This document shows positions 9,466-21,286 of a DNA stretch of 64,000 bases, piece by piece. The notes under the pieces were generated by a model. That model did no database searches, was not told the DNA's origin, and worked only from the letters and a program-made list of their open reading frames with translations. Each line of letters begins with the position of its first letter. Position 1 is the first letter of the stretch. The DNA comes from Terfezia claveryi (taxonomy: Eukaryota; Ascomycota; Pezizomycetes; Pezizales; Pezizaceae): assembly GCA_015179025.1 (NCBI GenBank), contig WHUX01000042.1, forward strand, positions 310,001-374,000, read 5' to 3'. The position numbers were made by a program, and so were the translations under genes.

Positions 9466-11064
9466 TGCACCTGCAAGGTTGTGCTTAAGACCGACAGCAA
9501 TGTCGTTCTCGATCGATGTTATCGTCTGGTAAAACAAACATCTAAAGACGGTTAGGCTCTACACGTGGTGTCAGAATGACGTTACGAGTAACGAATTCAA
9601 ACATCACATCAAGCTCGTAAAAATCCTATCAAACAAAATATATCATGACCGCTCCTTCCTCTCATATGTGATTGGAGCTCGATAACGGTGTCTTGTCATC
9701 GGAGGAGGAGGATTTGCAGCCCAATCATCAACATCCCCACATAAGCATGTCGTCTGCCATCGTTTGTTGTTGCACGATTAAAGAGGCGAAACTTGCAAAA
9801 CTTCTGTTTCTACACTTTCGTACTCACAGAGGTCTAAGTGCGCTAGCTGGGTTGTGAGATATCTGGTGCAAAACTCCTCTAGACACCGAGCCTGAATATC
9901 AGCTCGCTGCTTAGATTATGGTGGACCTCAGTTACAAGTTTAGCTGATGTCATTAGTAGCCAGTTAGTTCCTTTACCTTACGTAGATGGGCTAATGCTCG
10001 TGCCTTCAATTTGATGAGATTGATTGGACATTCTTATTTGTTGAAAAAATTCTTATCTCCAATGATAGTTATGTTACCTGTGGACACAGATGGACGAGGC
10101 ATTATTCCGGGCAACCGTGCTGATACCATATTCCAAAATACAAATATACTAGAGCCAGACGATGAGGTAGTTACTAAAGCATATATCACCTTTCTCAGAT
10201 AGAGAACCAAATACCTCGACGGCTGGAATACCCATCAGACCCATGAGATCGACTTTCCAATAATTTTCTGGAGGTCACCTTCCCAAAATTTAATTCAAAG
10301 ATAACATCTACCAAAGCATTTACTCTTATCTCATCTTTGGGTCAAGTGATTACTGTTTTTGTGCTGAATATTGGGATTTTCAGACGGTGGATCGTGTCCT
10401 GTGGTAGTCTGGTTGCACAAACCTCTCGTATGGTTCCTCGCTCGATAGGCACTTGCTTCTCACGATAGCCTATTAAAAGACTGACTGACTGCTGACCAGA
10501 GTAAGTGGCAACACGTGATCTCTTATTCTGCGCGTACCTATTTCGATCCTAATCAAACGAAACCTATCTAGGTCCACAAAAGGGTCCTCTAGCCTGAACT
10601 GAAGTTCTATGTCGGGTAAGCCTAAGCACATATACAGTAATGGGACATGCTCGATGTGCTTAAGCGATTGGCTAGGTCCAATTTTTACATAATTAGACCC
10701 TCATTGGCCCTCATCAGCAGCCAACGAATGGAGTGCCGAAGAGCATTACAGTTTTCCCGCTTCTGCACAAAGCACCCTGCCAGACGCGCTGATCCTCCAG
10801 TAGTTGACGAGCATTCGGTTGTGCGGTATTGGATTTAGGTGAAGGAAGCCGGTTCATCAGTAGTACATTACACCATCAAACTCCAAAGGAAAAAACAAAA
10901 TAATACCGTGCACAAGTATAACAAACGGGGGCAACATCGCATTCGCAATTTAGATATTGCACAACTCTCATCTCCAATGTCAGGCACTTGGCAATCCTGT
11001 CCTTGCCTAGTATGTATCACAGGCTGAAACGTCCTAAGTTGATAGAGACGAGCCTATGAGGGCC
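9466..11064. other. Gene-free spacer between Harbinger element and VPS29
   Basis: 1.6 kb without a supported gene. It contains the terminal motif TAGTCTGGTTGCACAAACC at 10405. Start-stop ORFs at 10011-10202, 10647-10838 and 10839-11027 have no recognisable features and are probably chance. Confidence 0.4.
10405..10430 (+). repeat. Terminal-motif copy (TAGTCTGGTTGCACAAACC)
   Basis: The direct-orientation partner of the copy at 6858; the following bases CTCTCGTA are also shared. See the finding on the dispersed terminal family. Confidence 0.5.
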
Positions 11065-11995
11065 TTATATAGACTTGTCCGTTATGGGTGGTGCCGGCAA
11101 CTCTTTCCTAAATGTAACTTTCTCTACCGATACAGATTCTGCACCCTTCTCGTCTGCCCGCAACTGGTAGACGTATAGAACCAGCACTGAACCTTGTACC
11201 TGGATTTCAGAAGATACGTATCAGCATTACAGTCCAGTTCACGTGAATTTCCAACCTGGGGTAATTTCCCCAAATTTACCGGTGGCGACAGGAACCTCTC
11301 TGTGAATAATAATAGTAATGATTGCTGTTCATTTGAAAGATACTTACATCCATTAAGCAGAAGCTAGGGATGGGTTCTTCTCCCTCGGCCCACCATCCAC
11401 TTGAGATCGCGCCAGTTGCTGTACCTGGGTTTACAAATAACTTTCCTTCCAACTCATAGGCCTCGAACCTGTGCGTGCCTCCCCAAACTAGGACATCCAC
11501 GTCCATTTGTCGTGCAGCAATCAATAAACTGTCGCTATCACCTTGCGGAATAATGGTATGGCCATGTGTGAATCCAATACGTAAGCTTCCATGGGTGACA
11601 ACTTTGGAGAGAGGTAGATTCGCGGCCTCGACATCGAATTCGCCCTTGACTATCTGAAGATCTGGTGCTACACTGCGGAGGAAGTCGTAGGTCTCCTTGT
11701 CTGTGAGATTGCCTAAGCAGAGGATTTGGCCGATTTTTCCCGGGGCGAGTAGCTTGCGGAACTAGGGTGATGTAGTGTGAGTATTGTGGACTGCCGTACC
11801 GAATGGAGGTGTGCGGAGTATTGATTTCTTACTTTAGCGGGTATGGCCTTATGTATGGTCAGTTAGTTATTACTGTCTGAAGAAGATTCGAGGGTGCAGC
11901 GGGAGGTAGGTGATATGTGGGGTGGAGGAGGAACATACAGCGGCTCTGTCCGGAATGTGGAGGTCACCAATCGCTAAAACTAACCGTGAAGTCAT
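11065..11995 (-). CDS. VPS29: Vacuolar protein sorting-associated protein 29 (retromer)
   Basis: Vps29 is the calcineurin-like phosphoesterase-fold subunit of the retromer cargo-recognition trimer at endosomes; it acts as a scaffold. There are four exons: 11939-11995, 11833-11847, 11348-11761 and 11065-11199, all with GT-AG borders. Translation starts MTSRLVLAIGDLHIPDRAA, then a 15-nt micro-exon gives AIPAK, then FRKLLAPGKIGQILCLGNLTDKETY, VAPDLQIVKGEFD, IGFTHGHTIIPQGDSDSL, MDVDVLVWGGTHRFEAY, LFVNPGTATGA and PSFCLMD. The last exon gives VQGSVLVLYVYQLRADE and ends PITDKSI. The spliced length is 206 aa, normal for the family. The metal-site motifs GDLH and GNL are present; GTHRFE corresponds to the usual GTHKFE. 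The gene is complete and divergent from the aminotransferase. Confidence 0.93.
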
Positions 11996-12759
11996 GGCTG
12001 GTTCACCCTTCCCCAATCTTCCAGTGGTGTAGGGGTGGAGAAATGGAGAAGTGAGGGTATCGAGGCTGAAACGGCCAAGGACTGGGAGTGAATGATTGAT
12101 CTGTGATGTGATATAATTATGTGCTTTGAGTTTTGTGGATCAATCTGAAGCTTAGGGAGATTGCACTGCCAAGGTGGGTGCCATGCTGAGCTCATGAACT
12201 GACAGAACGAAAGTTCAACAAAAAATGCTTGACTATATGAAAATAAGTATTTGTCCGATGAGCCTGCACATTGATTACCCCACATGGCCTGCCCCACCGT
12301 GGGCGGTGGCAGGGTAGCCCCACCCAAAAATATGAATCCCAAGCTCTCTATTGAACTGTGTTTTGGGTTTTAATGCTACGATAATTAGAAAGCGGGAACT
12401 GAGGTTATTGGAGCTTGTCTTCTCGGTGTTGACTGGTTAATGGGCAGTCGTGCCAGACAACGGGCGGGCCTCCGAAATTTCCGCAGAGTGGAGCTCCCAC
12501 CTGGTATCTTTGCTATTTCTACTTGTTGGCTGTTCAAAGAGTCTCTGTAATTTATATCCGTCCTCACGCAACCCCCCATCCCTTATAACCCGGTTTGTTA
12601 GTCGCAAGAGCCCAAGAACGGGACTTAACTCTTAGAGGCCAGAGCCAATCTAATCAGATGCATACGCCGGTTTGCCGTCGGCTCTCCCAGATAGATGCAC
12701 ATCTATCCGCTTCTAACACAACTTGCAACTCACCATCCAACATACAAAAGCCCGGGAAA
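11996..12759. promoter_or_regulatory. Divergent promoter region VPS29 / aminotransferase
   Basis: The 764 bp separate the start codons of two divergent genes, so both promoters must lie here. I see no unambiguous TATA box. Two direct copies of a short segment (CCGGTTTG / GCCGGTTTGCCG at 12590 and 12667) are present but of no known meaning. Confidence 0.4.
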
Positions 12760-14141
12760 ATGTCAACCCAAGCAGATCATCCGATTATCTTAATCCCAGG
12801 GCCAGTCGAGTTCGACGATGCTGTCCTGCAGGCCATGGCACATCCGAGGTTGGTCACACCATGTAAATCGGTCCTCATACGATATTTATCCACCGACCTA
12901 CATCTTATCGGTGATGTCAGGCAGCTTGCTAATTGGAAATAATTGCTTAGTGAGAGCCATGTCGGAGCTCCCTTCGTGAGTGTCTTTGGAGAAACACTCT
13001 CTCTACTTCGTCAACTCTTCATCACCAGCGACCCTGCTTCGCAGCCTCTTGTGCTCAGTGGATCTGGGACGTTGGGATGGGACGTTGTTGCATCAAACTT
13101 GACTGAGCCAGGTGACGATGTTCTAGTTCTCCATACCGGTGTGTTTCCTTTTAATCATACTCAAGAAGAGGCACGGACGCTTATGATGCACAGGATACTT
13201 CGCCGACTCATTCGCCGACTGTTTCAAAACCTATGGTGTCAATGCTTCTCAGCTGAAGGCCCCAATTGGCTCTGGACCATCTCTCTCAAAGATTGAGGAG
13301 GAATTGAGGTCAAAGAAGTATAGAATCATCACCATTACCCACACAGACACTTCGACTGGAGTTTTGAGTGATGTCAAGGCTGTCTCAGAGGTAGTACACC
13401 GGGTATCCCCGGATACACTTGTTGTTGTAGATGGTGTCTGCTCTGTTGGATGCGAGGAGATCCAGTTCGATGCATGGGGCATCGATGTTGTCTTGACTGC
13501 ATCTCAGAAGGCAATTGGCGCCCCGGCAGGGTTATGCATAATGATGTTGAGTGGAAGGGCTGTGAAGACCTTCGAGGCTAGGAAAGCCCCTCCCGGGTCG
13601 TATTTCGCCTCTCTGAAGAACTGGCTCCCAAGTATGTAGTCCTGCAGCCCCAGAATTAGGAAGGAACTAGGACTAATGTATCTTGAATGCAGTCATGAGG
13701 AACTACGAAGCTAAGAAGCCGTCGTACTTTGCAACTCCTTCCCCGCAGTTAGTGCGTGCCCTACATACATCCCTCCAGCAGATCTTTAGGGTACCGTTAT
13801 CCGTCCGATTTGAGGCCCACAAGGCTGTATCAAGGAAAGTCAAGTCTGCAATTGAGTCTCTCGGCTTACGCCAATTAGCGAACACACCAGCGGATCAAGC
13901 CAATGGCATGACTGCGATATACCTTCCGGAAGGAGTAACTTCTCCGGATATCCTCCCGAAGCTGCTTGCTAAGGGTGTGGTAATGGCTGGTGGTCTACAT
14001 AGGGAAATTGCTACGAAGTACTTCAGGTTCGGGCACATGGGTGTGAGTGTGATGAATGAGGGTCTGGGACATATTGATAAGGCTATAGCAGCACTTAAGG
14101 AAGCCCTAGCAGAAGCCGGGTACCAGAAGGCTCAGGCATAG
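12760..14141 (+). CDS. AGX1: Alanine-glyoxylate aminotransferase (class V, PLP)
   Basis: Converts glyoxylate and alanine to glycine and pyruvate with pyridoxal phosphate. Four exons: 12760-12848, 12951-13138, 13194-13631 and 13693-14141; the three GT-AG introns (102, 55 and 61 bp) restore the conserved blocks. Translation: IILIPGPVEFDDAVLQAMAHPS, then ESHVGAPFVSVFGETL, LVLSGSGTLGWDVVASNL, VLHTGYFADSFADCFKTYG, APIGSGPSLSKIEEEL, ITITHTDTSTGVLSDVKAV, VVVDGVCSVGCEEI, then the PLP-binding Lys in LTASQKAIGAPAG, then SYFASLKNWLPIMRNYEAKKPSYFATP. The spliced protein is 387 aa, a full-length family member. It ends EALAEAGYQKAQA, without an obvious C-terminal SKL signal, so peroxisomal location is not indicated. 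Related serine-pyruvate activity is possible. Confidence 0.93.
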
Positions 14142-15064
14142 AGGTGGTGTGGTGTAGGCGTTGATACTATCGTCCAGACTGTTTAGAAGCGGAAATATTT
14201 GTAGAGCTGCATTATGCGAATTACCCAGAAATTGGCAAGAGGTGTATACTACATATATATATGAATAAAAACACATGAATAACGCACTAGCTCGAGCACC
14301 TACAAGTATCACCCAGACCACGCCATGAAAAATATTAGATGTATTGAGTTGAACTTTTGGACTTAAAAAATCAAAGTTACCCTGACCATCCATTGATCTA
14401 CAACTTCATTGCAGATACCCACTTTATTCACCTCCCCTCGAACCCCATTCCCCCACCACCGATCTATCATGCTGCCTCTGCAATGCATGCTCTAGCGTAC
14501 CGTTCACCAGCGTAAGTGCCTCTATTGACGAAACCGTGGCCTCAGCTTTCTGTCTCAACTTATTTGATGCGAGAAATAACGACTGGAGACTCTAAACACC
14601 AGATATATACCATTCAAATTAGTCATCAGTCTAGAACTGCTTATTCCGCACACCGGGAAAAGAAGTCTCTATGTATTTATCCTTACCTTTATGGTAGAGT
14701 TCACGATCGGGGTACCCGAGGTCGCTGTTTCCGCCGCGAGGGAGATGATGGACTTTTCCGAGAAAGGGGCAAAATCAGCACCAGGTAATCACTCGTTGAA
14801 AGTGAAGATATACATACATTGTCCCCAAGTTGAATATTTACTCTGGACATGATGCTCTCATTTGCTGGTGATGTTTTTTAGGATAATATACTTAATCTTG
14901 TGTTCATATAGGAATAGGCAGGTTAGTGCTGACCACTTGGCAACCTCTACGGGGACATGATTTCCATGGTAGAAGAAGCACATGACCCCTCTTTCCGTGT
15001 CGTTTCACTCATAAAAATACTTGCTTAGTGAGTATGCCCCTTAACGAAGGACTAGGACTAGGGC
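14142..15064. other. Spacer between aminotransferase and Copia element
   Basis: No supported gene. ORFs at 14106-14393 (minus) and 14516-14788 (plus) lack family features. The last five bases, AGGGC (15060-15064), are the left copy of the Copia target-site duplication. Confidence 0.4.
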
Positions 15065-15216
15065 TGAAAGCTCTGCAGTCCTCTCGATGTATGTGTGTTC
15101 GTTATTCCTCTCATGTACATGTCAAGTGGGTCTATCTCCCCAGTATCTCTGTGCCAAGCTTATCCCCCTTCTAGTCTAGCGTGTCGCCTAACCATGAAGG
15201 AACGTAGTTCCTTCCA
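15065..15216 (-). repeat. Copia 3' LTR
   Basis: 152 bp; in element orientation it starts TGGAAGGAAC and ends CTTTCA. It matches the right LTR at 151 of 152 positions by eye. Confidence 0.93.
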
Positions 15217-15301
15217 CCTCCCCCCGACACGCGAGAGTTTTCTAATATAACAGAATAACAATAATAATCTAAGTGTCTGTTTCTCCCTCCTGCTTCCATG
15301 G

Positions 15302-15395
15302 ATTCCTCCCCCATTTCCTCATACCCTTATTCCCATATATTCCTCCCCCGTTTCCTCATACCCTTATTCCCATATATTCCTCCCCCGTTTCCTCG
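15302..15395. repeat. 37-bp tandem repeat, about 2.5 copies
   Basis: The unit starts ATTCCTCCCCC and ends TTCCCATAT, repeated in the untranslated 3' part of the Copia element between RNase H and the purine tract. The second copy differs by one base (A to G). Confidence 0.85.
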
Positions 15396-15492
15396 TACTA
15401 ATGCTCCTACGATTTGGTTCCTTTATCTCCATGTCCTTCTCTGCTTCAATTCTCGTTTGATCTTTGTCTTTTTGCCAATTTGGTAGGTTCAT

Positions 15493-16470
15493 CTATTTTG
15501 CACAAAGTGTGAGTATAAGGTAGTATTTCTTTTTCATAATTATTAGAAATAGAAGTAGAAGTAGAAATAGAAGTAGAAGTTGACGTTGAAGTTGAAATAG
15601 AAATAGACTTTTAGTAGAAGTAGAATCTCTCATACCTATTCCCTTTCCTATGTGGCACGTCTTAATGTGTCTGTGTAATTTGTTCCCGCTTTCATGATCG
15701 ATGAGACAAATCTGACACATGTGCTTGGGGAATACCAGACCCAGTGTTATTGCATGTCTTACTAAAATGTCCCGAGGTAGTGGTTTGGTAAATATATCAG
15801 TAGCTTCGTCTGCTGTTGGTATCCATGTGACTTTGATATCTCCAATTAATGTTTTCTCGGTCATGTAGCATTCTCGTAGGGCAATGTGCCTTGTCCTATT
15901 ATTTGCCGTTGTGCTGTTTGCTATTCCATTGGCATTTTCATTGTCCCCAAATAGCTCCACAAGTTTCTTCATATATAGGCTTAGGCCTTCAAATAAGGTT
16001 TCAATCCAAGATATATCTCTTGTTACTTTAGTTGCTGCTATATATTCCACGTCTGTGGTTGATAGATTGATTGTTTTGTGCTTTTTGGACTTCCACAAAA
16101 CTGTCGAACTACCGTATAAAATCGCATAGCCATATGTGGAGTGACTGTTATCTCGGTCATCTGCGAAGGATGAATCAAAATATCCTATGACAATTGCATC
16201 ATCTTTACCTTGGATTCTTAGTTTTGCGTTAACTGTTTCTTTTAGGTATCTGAAAACGTGTTTGATGGCTGCCTGGTGTAATGTTGTGGGAGAAGCTGCG
16301 AACTGAGCTACTCGAGACATAACGAAAGCTAGATCCGGTCTTGTGCAGTTCATTAAATATCCTAGTGCGCCTACCATTGCCTGATAACTTCGTTTTTCTG
16401 TATGCCCCAATAGGTCACCTTTTTTTGCAATATATCCCCTGGTGAAATGGGTATTGTGACCAGGTTGCAA
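15493..16470 (-). pseudogene. Copia RNase H domain
   Basis: Begins in a different frame from the upstream RT, which overlaps it by about 100 bp, so one frameshift separates them. Recognisable blocks: SYQAMVGALGYLMNCTRPDLAF, HVFRYLKETVNAKL, GYFDSSFADDRDNSHSTYGY, LWKSKKHKTINLSTTDVEYIA and RTRHIALRECYMTEK, with the D..E..D RNase H acidic residues placed normally. The last 40 codons are a low-complexity Leu-rich run from GAAGTAGAA-type repeats. Confidence 0.85.
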
Positions 16471-18371
16471 TCTTGCATTCCGTAGGTTTCTAGTATCTCC
16501 TTTGCATAATGGGTTTGGTCGATATATATTATGCGGTTTTCTCTATCTCGTCGTATGTTCAATCCGACGAACAAGTTTGCGGGACCGAGGTCTTTTATCT
16601 TGAATTTTGTTGCCAGGAATGCTTTTGTCGTATTCACTTGGTCTCTTTTCCCACCATTTAACAGATCATCCACATGAGCAACAACATAGCGGCCATCTGG
16701 GTGAGCCCAGCAAGCAAGATCGCCTTTGCAATGAATAAAACCCAGTTCCTGTAGTGCATTATCTAGAACTTCGTACCAAACCCTAGCTGCTTGACATAAG
16801 CCATAAATGCTTTTGTGGACGAGACAGAAACCTTGTGCTATTGTAAAACCTTCTGCTTGGATCAGGAATACCAGAGTATCGATTTCACCATTTAGGAACA
16901 CTGATATAACGTCGGATTGATCCAGTTCATCATCGTTTGTTGCTACTTTTGCTAGAACTATTCTGAGAGTTACTAGATTTACAACTGGTGCAAAGGTTTC
17001 CTTATAGTCTATTCCTTTCTTTTGTAGGTCCCCTCGAGCTACCCAGTGCCCTTTGAACTTTGTGATATTCCCAGCGGTATCTCTCTTTGTAGCAAATACC
17101 CATTTCGTTGGTAGAGCTTTTCTTCCGGGAGGCAATGATGGAGTAAGTGTGAATACCCCCATTTTTGCAATTTGTATCATCTCATCATATGCCGCTTTTA
17201 ACCAGAAAGCCTTGTTTTTGCTCTTCATCGCTTGTTTCCAGCTCTTTGGATCAGGTTCATCTGTCGCTGTAGTGATATCCAGGTTGGCGTTTTCGACCTC
17301 ATACTCTTTCTGTAGTTTCTTGTATGTCTTGTTATACATCTCTATTAGTTCATCCGATCCTTGCCTTATACTATCCTCATCCTTGTTTACTGAGTTTTCT
17401 TGATGATTGGTGGGCTTTGTCCTTTGGGTTCCAGTGTCATTTGTAGTGGAGGCTCTTGTTATATCTCTTTTTCTTTGCCAATCTATTGACATAGTCCTTG
17501 TATAGCCCAACATCTTTGGTGCAACCATATCTTTTATTATTATATCATTCGATGTACTCTTTTCTTCGTCCATGTGTATGTCATCTAAGGTGTCGTCATT
17601 GATCTTTAATGCTGCTAGCGATAGGTGCAGTATTTCGTCGGTAGTTGGGCGGAGTGCTGGAACATTTATTTCTATCCCACCCTCATCTCCTTCTTCCAAT
17701 AGTTCCGGTACTTCTCCGTCAATAATCTGTACTGATTCTCCTAATATGTTGTGGCCTGGGGCGAGTCCCCAATCTGTCATTATTGGGTGTCCTAGAATCT
17801 CTTCATGAAATACTACATCTCTCTTTTTTAGCAGGATTCTTCTCGTCACGTCATATACTTCGTAGAGTCCTTCTTCTGAGTAGTATCCCATTAATACTGC
17901 TTCAATTATATGTAAGTCGAATTTTTTCCTCTTTGCCTCTTCCAAATGTGCGTAGCATCGAGATCCGAATATTCGAAGATATGACAGGTTTGGTTTTCGT
18001 TCAAACTATAATTCGTATAGGGTACAACCTAACATTTTGTGTGGTGAACGGTTCTTTAGGAAACCGGCCATTCGTATAGCCTCCGGCCAAAACCCAATCG
18101 GTATTTTCGGGGCCCACATCATGGAAGAAGCTTTCTGTACCAGTTGTTTGATCACATTCTCGGCTATACCATTCATTTTTGGAGAGTGTGTTTGGGTCGT
18201 TAGATGGGTAATTCCATCTGTCAATAATTCTGCTTGGAATTCCTTATTCATTAGAGCTTTTTCACCATCCGTAAATAAGGTCAGTAGCTTAAGGCCTGTA
18301 TAGTTTTGCTGTAAGGCTTTGAGCTCTTTGAAAGCTTGCCTGATCTCGTCTTTTGTTTTTAAACAATAGAC
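16371..18371 (-). pseudogene. Copia integrase C-part and reverse transcriptase
   Basis: The integrase core continues at 18371-18006 after a TAG: LTLFTDGEKALMNKEFQAEL, THSPKMNGIAENVIKQLV with the catalytic Glu, WPEAIRMAGFLKNRSPHKML. A second TAG, replacing a likely Trp codon, precedes FERKPNLSYLRIFGSRCYAHLEEAKRKKFDLH. The reverse transcriptase follows: KWVFATKRDTAGNI, ARGDLQKKGIDYKETFAPVVNL, DVISVFLNGEIDTLVF, KSIYGLCQAARVWYEVL and the active site VAHVDDLL (canonical YVDDLL with one substitution). Both stops are explained by single C-to-T or G-to-A changes. Confidence 0.85.
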
Positions 18372-19898
18372 CTATAGAAATCTAGTATGTCCATCAACAA
18401 ACACACAGAAATATCGATAAGCACCCACATATCCTGGGTATTGAATTGGTCCACAAATATCAGCATGGATCATTTCTAGTTTTCGAGTTGGACGTCTTCT
18501 GGGTACTCTCGAAATGTTCCTGTATTGTTTTCCAACTAGACAGCCTGTGCATTGCATTTTGTTTGGTGTTTGAGGATTGCCGATTTCCATTCCGTGTGAC
18601 ATAGAGGGTAGTTTGGTGAGGTCTGCTTTGTTCAGGTGTCCTAATCTTTGGTGCCAGGTTTGTAACGTCTCCGGCCTTATGTTTTTCCCGTCATCTCTAA
18701 TCGCCATGCAAATCTCATGAGATCTCATATCATAATCGAACCACCAGCTGTTTCCTATCTTAGTACCTATTGCTAGTGTTTCCCCATTTAACTGGAATTT
18801 GACCCCTTCATAGTTAAAGTCAATGTTGTAGCCTCGATCAGCCACTACTATTACTGAAAATAGGTTTACTCTGGTTTGTAGGGTTGGTACATATAGTACA
18901 TTCTCGAGATGTACCTGCATTAGTGTTCCATGTACGTTTATGATTAGTGGGATTGTACCATAATGATGAGCGTATATCCATCCATTTCCAGTTAACACTT
19001 CCACTGGTTTTTCACATTCGATAAGGCTAAGGAATATGTGCTTGAAAGGACTGTAGTGATTCAAGGCTCCTGTGTCAACTAGCCATTTTCCTGGTTCATC
19101 CAATGGTCCTACACTTCCTTCCTCTTTCTTTTGCACTTCGTTTGACTCTTGCTTTACCGAGTGGGCAAATTCCTTTCCGAATGAGCTTTTCCCATTTAGA
19201 TGAGCTAATACTACATACCCTGTCGCATGTTGGTCCACACCTGAACTCGAGGGGCTAACATAACCTTGTATATCTGTTAACTTGGTATTTCCCAGGAAAG
19301 TATTGTTCTGGTATGCTGTTTGGTATGGTGTTGCTCGTGTTGGCATATTCGGAGATGCTGGTACTTGGGTTGTCATTGCCGTTGAAGATGGTGCTGTTGA
19401 AGATTGGCTATTCTGTTGGTTTCCTCCTCGTTGGTCGTTCTTTTGTCTCCTCCATTCGTCTGCATCCTTCATCCATTGTGGTTTCAAGTTTGGGTACTTT
19501 ATCCAACAAGTGTTTGATGTGTGACCGTAGTTACTGCAATGGTAACATTGTAGGGAGGAATCCTGTGATGGGCCTCTTGTTGATCGAGTATATGGTGTTC
19601 TTCGTGAACCTGGTTGTGCTGGAGACCTATGTGGACCTGGATAGTGGTCATTTGTGTCTGGTATTCCACATTGACAAATCGTTGTTGGGCACGGTAGGCA
19701 ATTTTGTAAGATTGTTGACATTGCTATAGAGTGGGTATTGTGTTGTTGAAATGGTGGATGTTGATAGTGATGTATTGTGGGTTGTTGTTGATATGATGGT
19801 GCTACTTGTCCTCCATCTGGGTTGATCAGAGCTGAATCAGTTGTCTTTTGATTTATCATAGTCCCCATCATTGTTTCTTTTTCTTCATTTAACTCCAT
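18372..19898 (-). pseudogene. Copia gag C-part, protease and integrase N-part
   Basis: A 508-codon frame. CCHC zinc knuckle CYHCSNYGHTSNTCW, protease KWLVDTGALNHYSPF (active DTGA), GAG-pre-integrase block LQTWHQRLGHLNKADLTKLP with the zinc site CTGCLVGKQ, and the integrase start LEMIHADICGPIQYPGYVGAYRYFCVFVDGHTRF with two catalytic Asp positions. It ends at a TAG where a CAG is expected. Confidence 0.88.
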
Positions 19899-19916
19899 TT
19901 CCGCGTTAAGTAGATG

Positions 19917-20456
19917 TTACGTGACCACATCCACTTTTAATACTCCAGCTCTTGTTTTCAGGCCATACTTTACGCCTTGATATTCCTTCCCTAGACCGTT
20001 CAGAATTCGATTTGCAATATGGTCTGCTCTAACCTCCTGTCCTACTTCCCTGAGCTGATTTGCGAGACTTTTTACATGAGCAATCCATTGTCTCATGGAT
20101 TGTTCAGTTGTCTTTTTAGCTTTGCCAAACAGTTCTTCGATTCGCATTATATTGGTGATGTCGTTCGAAGCATAGGTGTCGGCCAGAATTTGCCATGCAT
20201 CGTATTCTGTCTCAGCTTCGGATATAAGATGTTTTTAGTCTCGCTTATAGGATAGGTGTATAACTGCAAGGCACTGTTCTTGAATCTCCAACCACTGTTG
20301 CAAAGCTTCCTCCTCCGCACGAGGGGGACGTTCATTTTGTAATACTCGCCAGTATCCTTTAATGATCATGATCATCTTTATGTCATCCTTCCACTCATGA
20401 TAGTTCGATCCATTTAGTTTTGCCACCTTTGAGAAGTTGTCTTTTTCGGAAAACAT
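19917..20456 (-). pseudogene. Copia gag N-part (UBN2-type)
   Basis: Starts MFSEKDNFSKVAKLNGSNYHEWKDDIKM, the usual Copia gag N-terminus, and continues after a TAG and a frame change into MRQWIAHVKSLANQLREVGQEVRADHIANRILNGLGKEY, a UBN2/gag-polypeptide block. At least two interruptions separate it from the downstream frame. Confidence 0.8.
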
Positions 20457-20533
20457 ATTGGTAGAGTGATGAGAGAGCTACAGAGAGAGGTAAAAGAAAA
20501 ATTTGAGATGAAACGCTATACCGGGCTCAAACC

Positions 20534-20685
20534 TGAAAGCTCTGCAGTCCTCTCGATGTATGTGTGTTCATTATTCCTCTCATGTACATGTCAAGTGGGT
20601 CTATCTCCCCAGTATCTCTGTGCCAAGCTTATCCCCCTTCTAGTCTAGCGTGTCGCCTAACCATGAAGGAACGTAGTTCCTTCCA
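20534..20685 (-). repeat. Copia 5' LTR
   Basis: 152 bp; the partner of the LTR at 15065. Just inside it on the minus strand the sequence reads GGTTTGAGCCCGGTATAGCG, the expected place of a primer-binding site; I cannot match it to a tRNA 3' end. Confidence 0.93.
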
Positions 20686-20690
20686 AGGGC

Positions 20691-21090
20691 AAAGGCTCCT
20701 ATACACAAAATAAACATTGTACCTCTTTGCCTTCAGCGCCCAAGAGGAAGTCGGCTAATAACTAAAACAGCAATAACTATACAACGGACCTGAAAAGTAA
20801 ATAAATAATCGAAGGGTGATAGCGTATAGATTGACTAACCTTTAGTTAAATAAATAAAGATTCATAGAGAAGCGTAGAATCTTTGAGAGATAACTTATCC
20901 GACTGGAAATTTAAAAAAAAAGAAAAAAAAAAAAAAGAAGAAGCAATTATGTAGTCCACTGCAATAACTCTCTATGGATCAGCCTACGAAACGAACATAG
21001 ATAAACAAGCCCCTACCAATATCCTAAACTAGAAACCCATGACTACTATTAGCGAGAGTCCAAAATCCCGATGTTCTTAGCAGGGAACTC
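20691..21090. other. AT-rich spacer
   Basis: No gene seen. There is a poly-A-rich stretch around 20911-20942. The sequence looks decayed, similar to the palindrome that follows. Confidence 0.4.
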
Positions 21091-21286
21091 GTACTATCAC
21101 TAACTGGGTAATGATCGACTACATGTAATGATCGATATTGTGACCCTTACTTCACCCGACTACGTTCAGCGACTATACAACGAGATCAAGGAATAACCAT
21201 GCCCATAGCTTAATTACAGTCGCTGAACTTGATTTTTGCATCGACAGCCCGATCAGAGTTGCCCTGACCTTACTATAGTACTTACC

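Larger units (their letters stand above)
15065..20685 (-). mobile_element. Ty1/Copia LTR retrotransposon with both LTRs and 5-bp TSD
   Basis: A 5,621-bp element read on the minus strand. The two LTRs are 152 bp each and I find one difference between them (G in the left copy, A in the right, about 36 bp in), which implies a recent insertion. Both ends are flanked by AGGGC (15060-15064 and 20686-20690). Internal order (minus strand) is gag, zinc knuckle, protease, integrase, reverse transcriptase, RNase H, which is the Copia order. A purine run (GGGGGGAGG) precedes the 3' LTR at 15217-15225. The reading frames hold several TAG stops and frame changes, so this copy is not autonomous. Confidence 0.93.

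Noticed and set aside
13249..13482. Minus-strand ORF in the aminotransferase
   Set aside because: Antisense shadow of a well-conserved exon.
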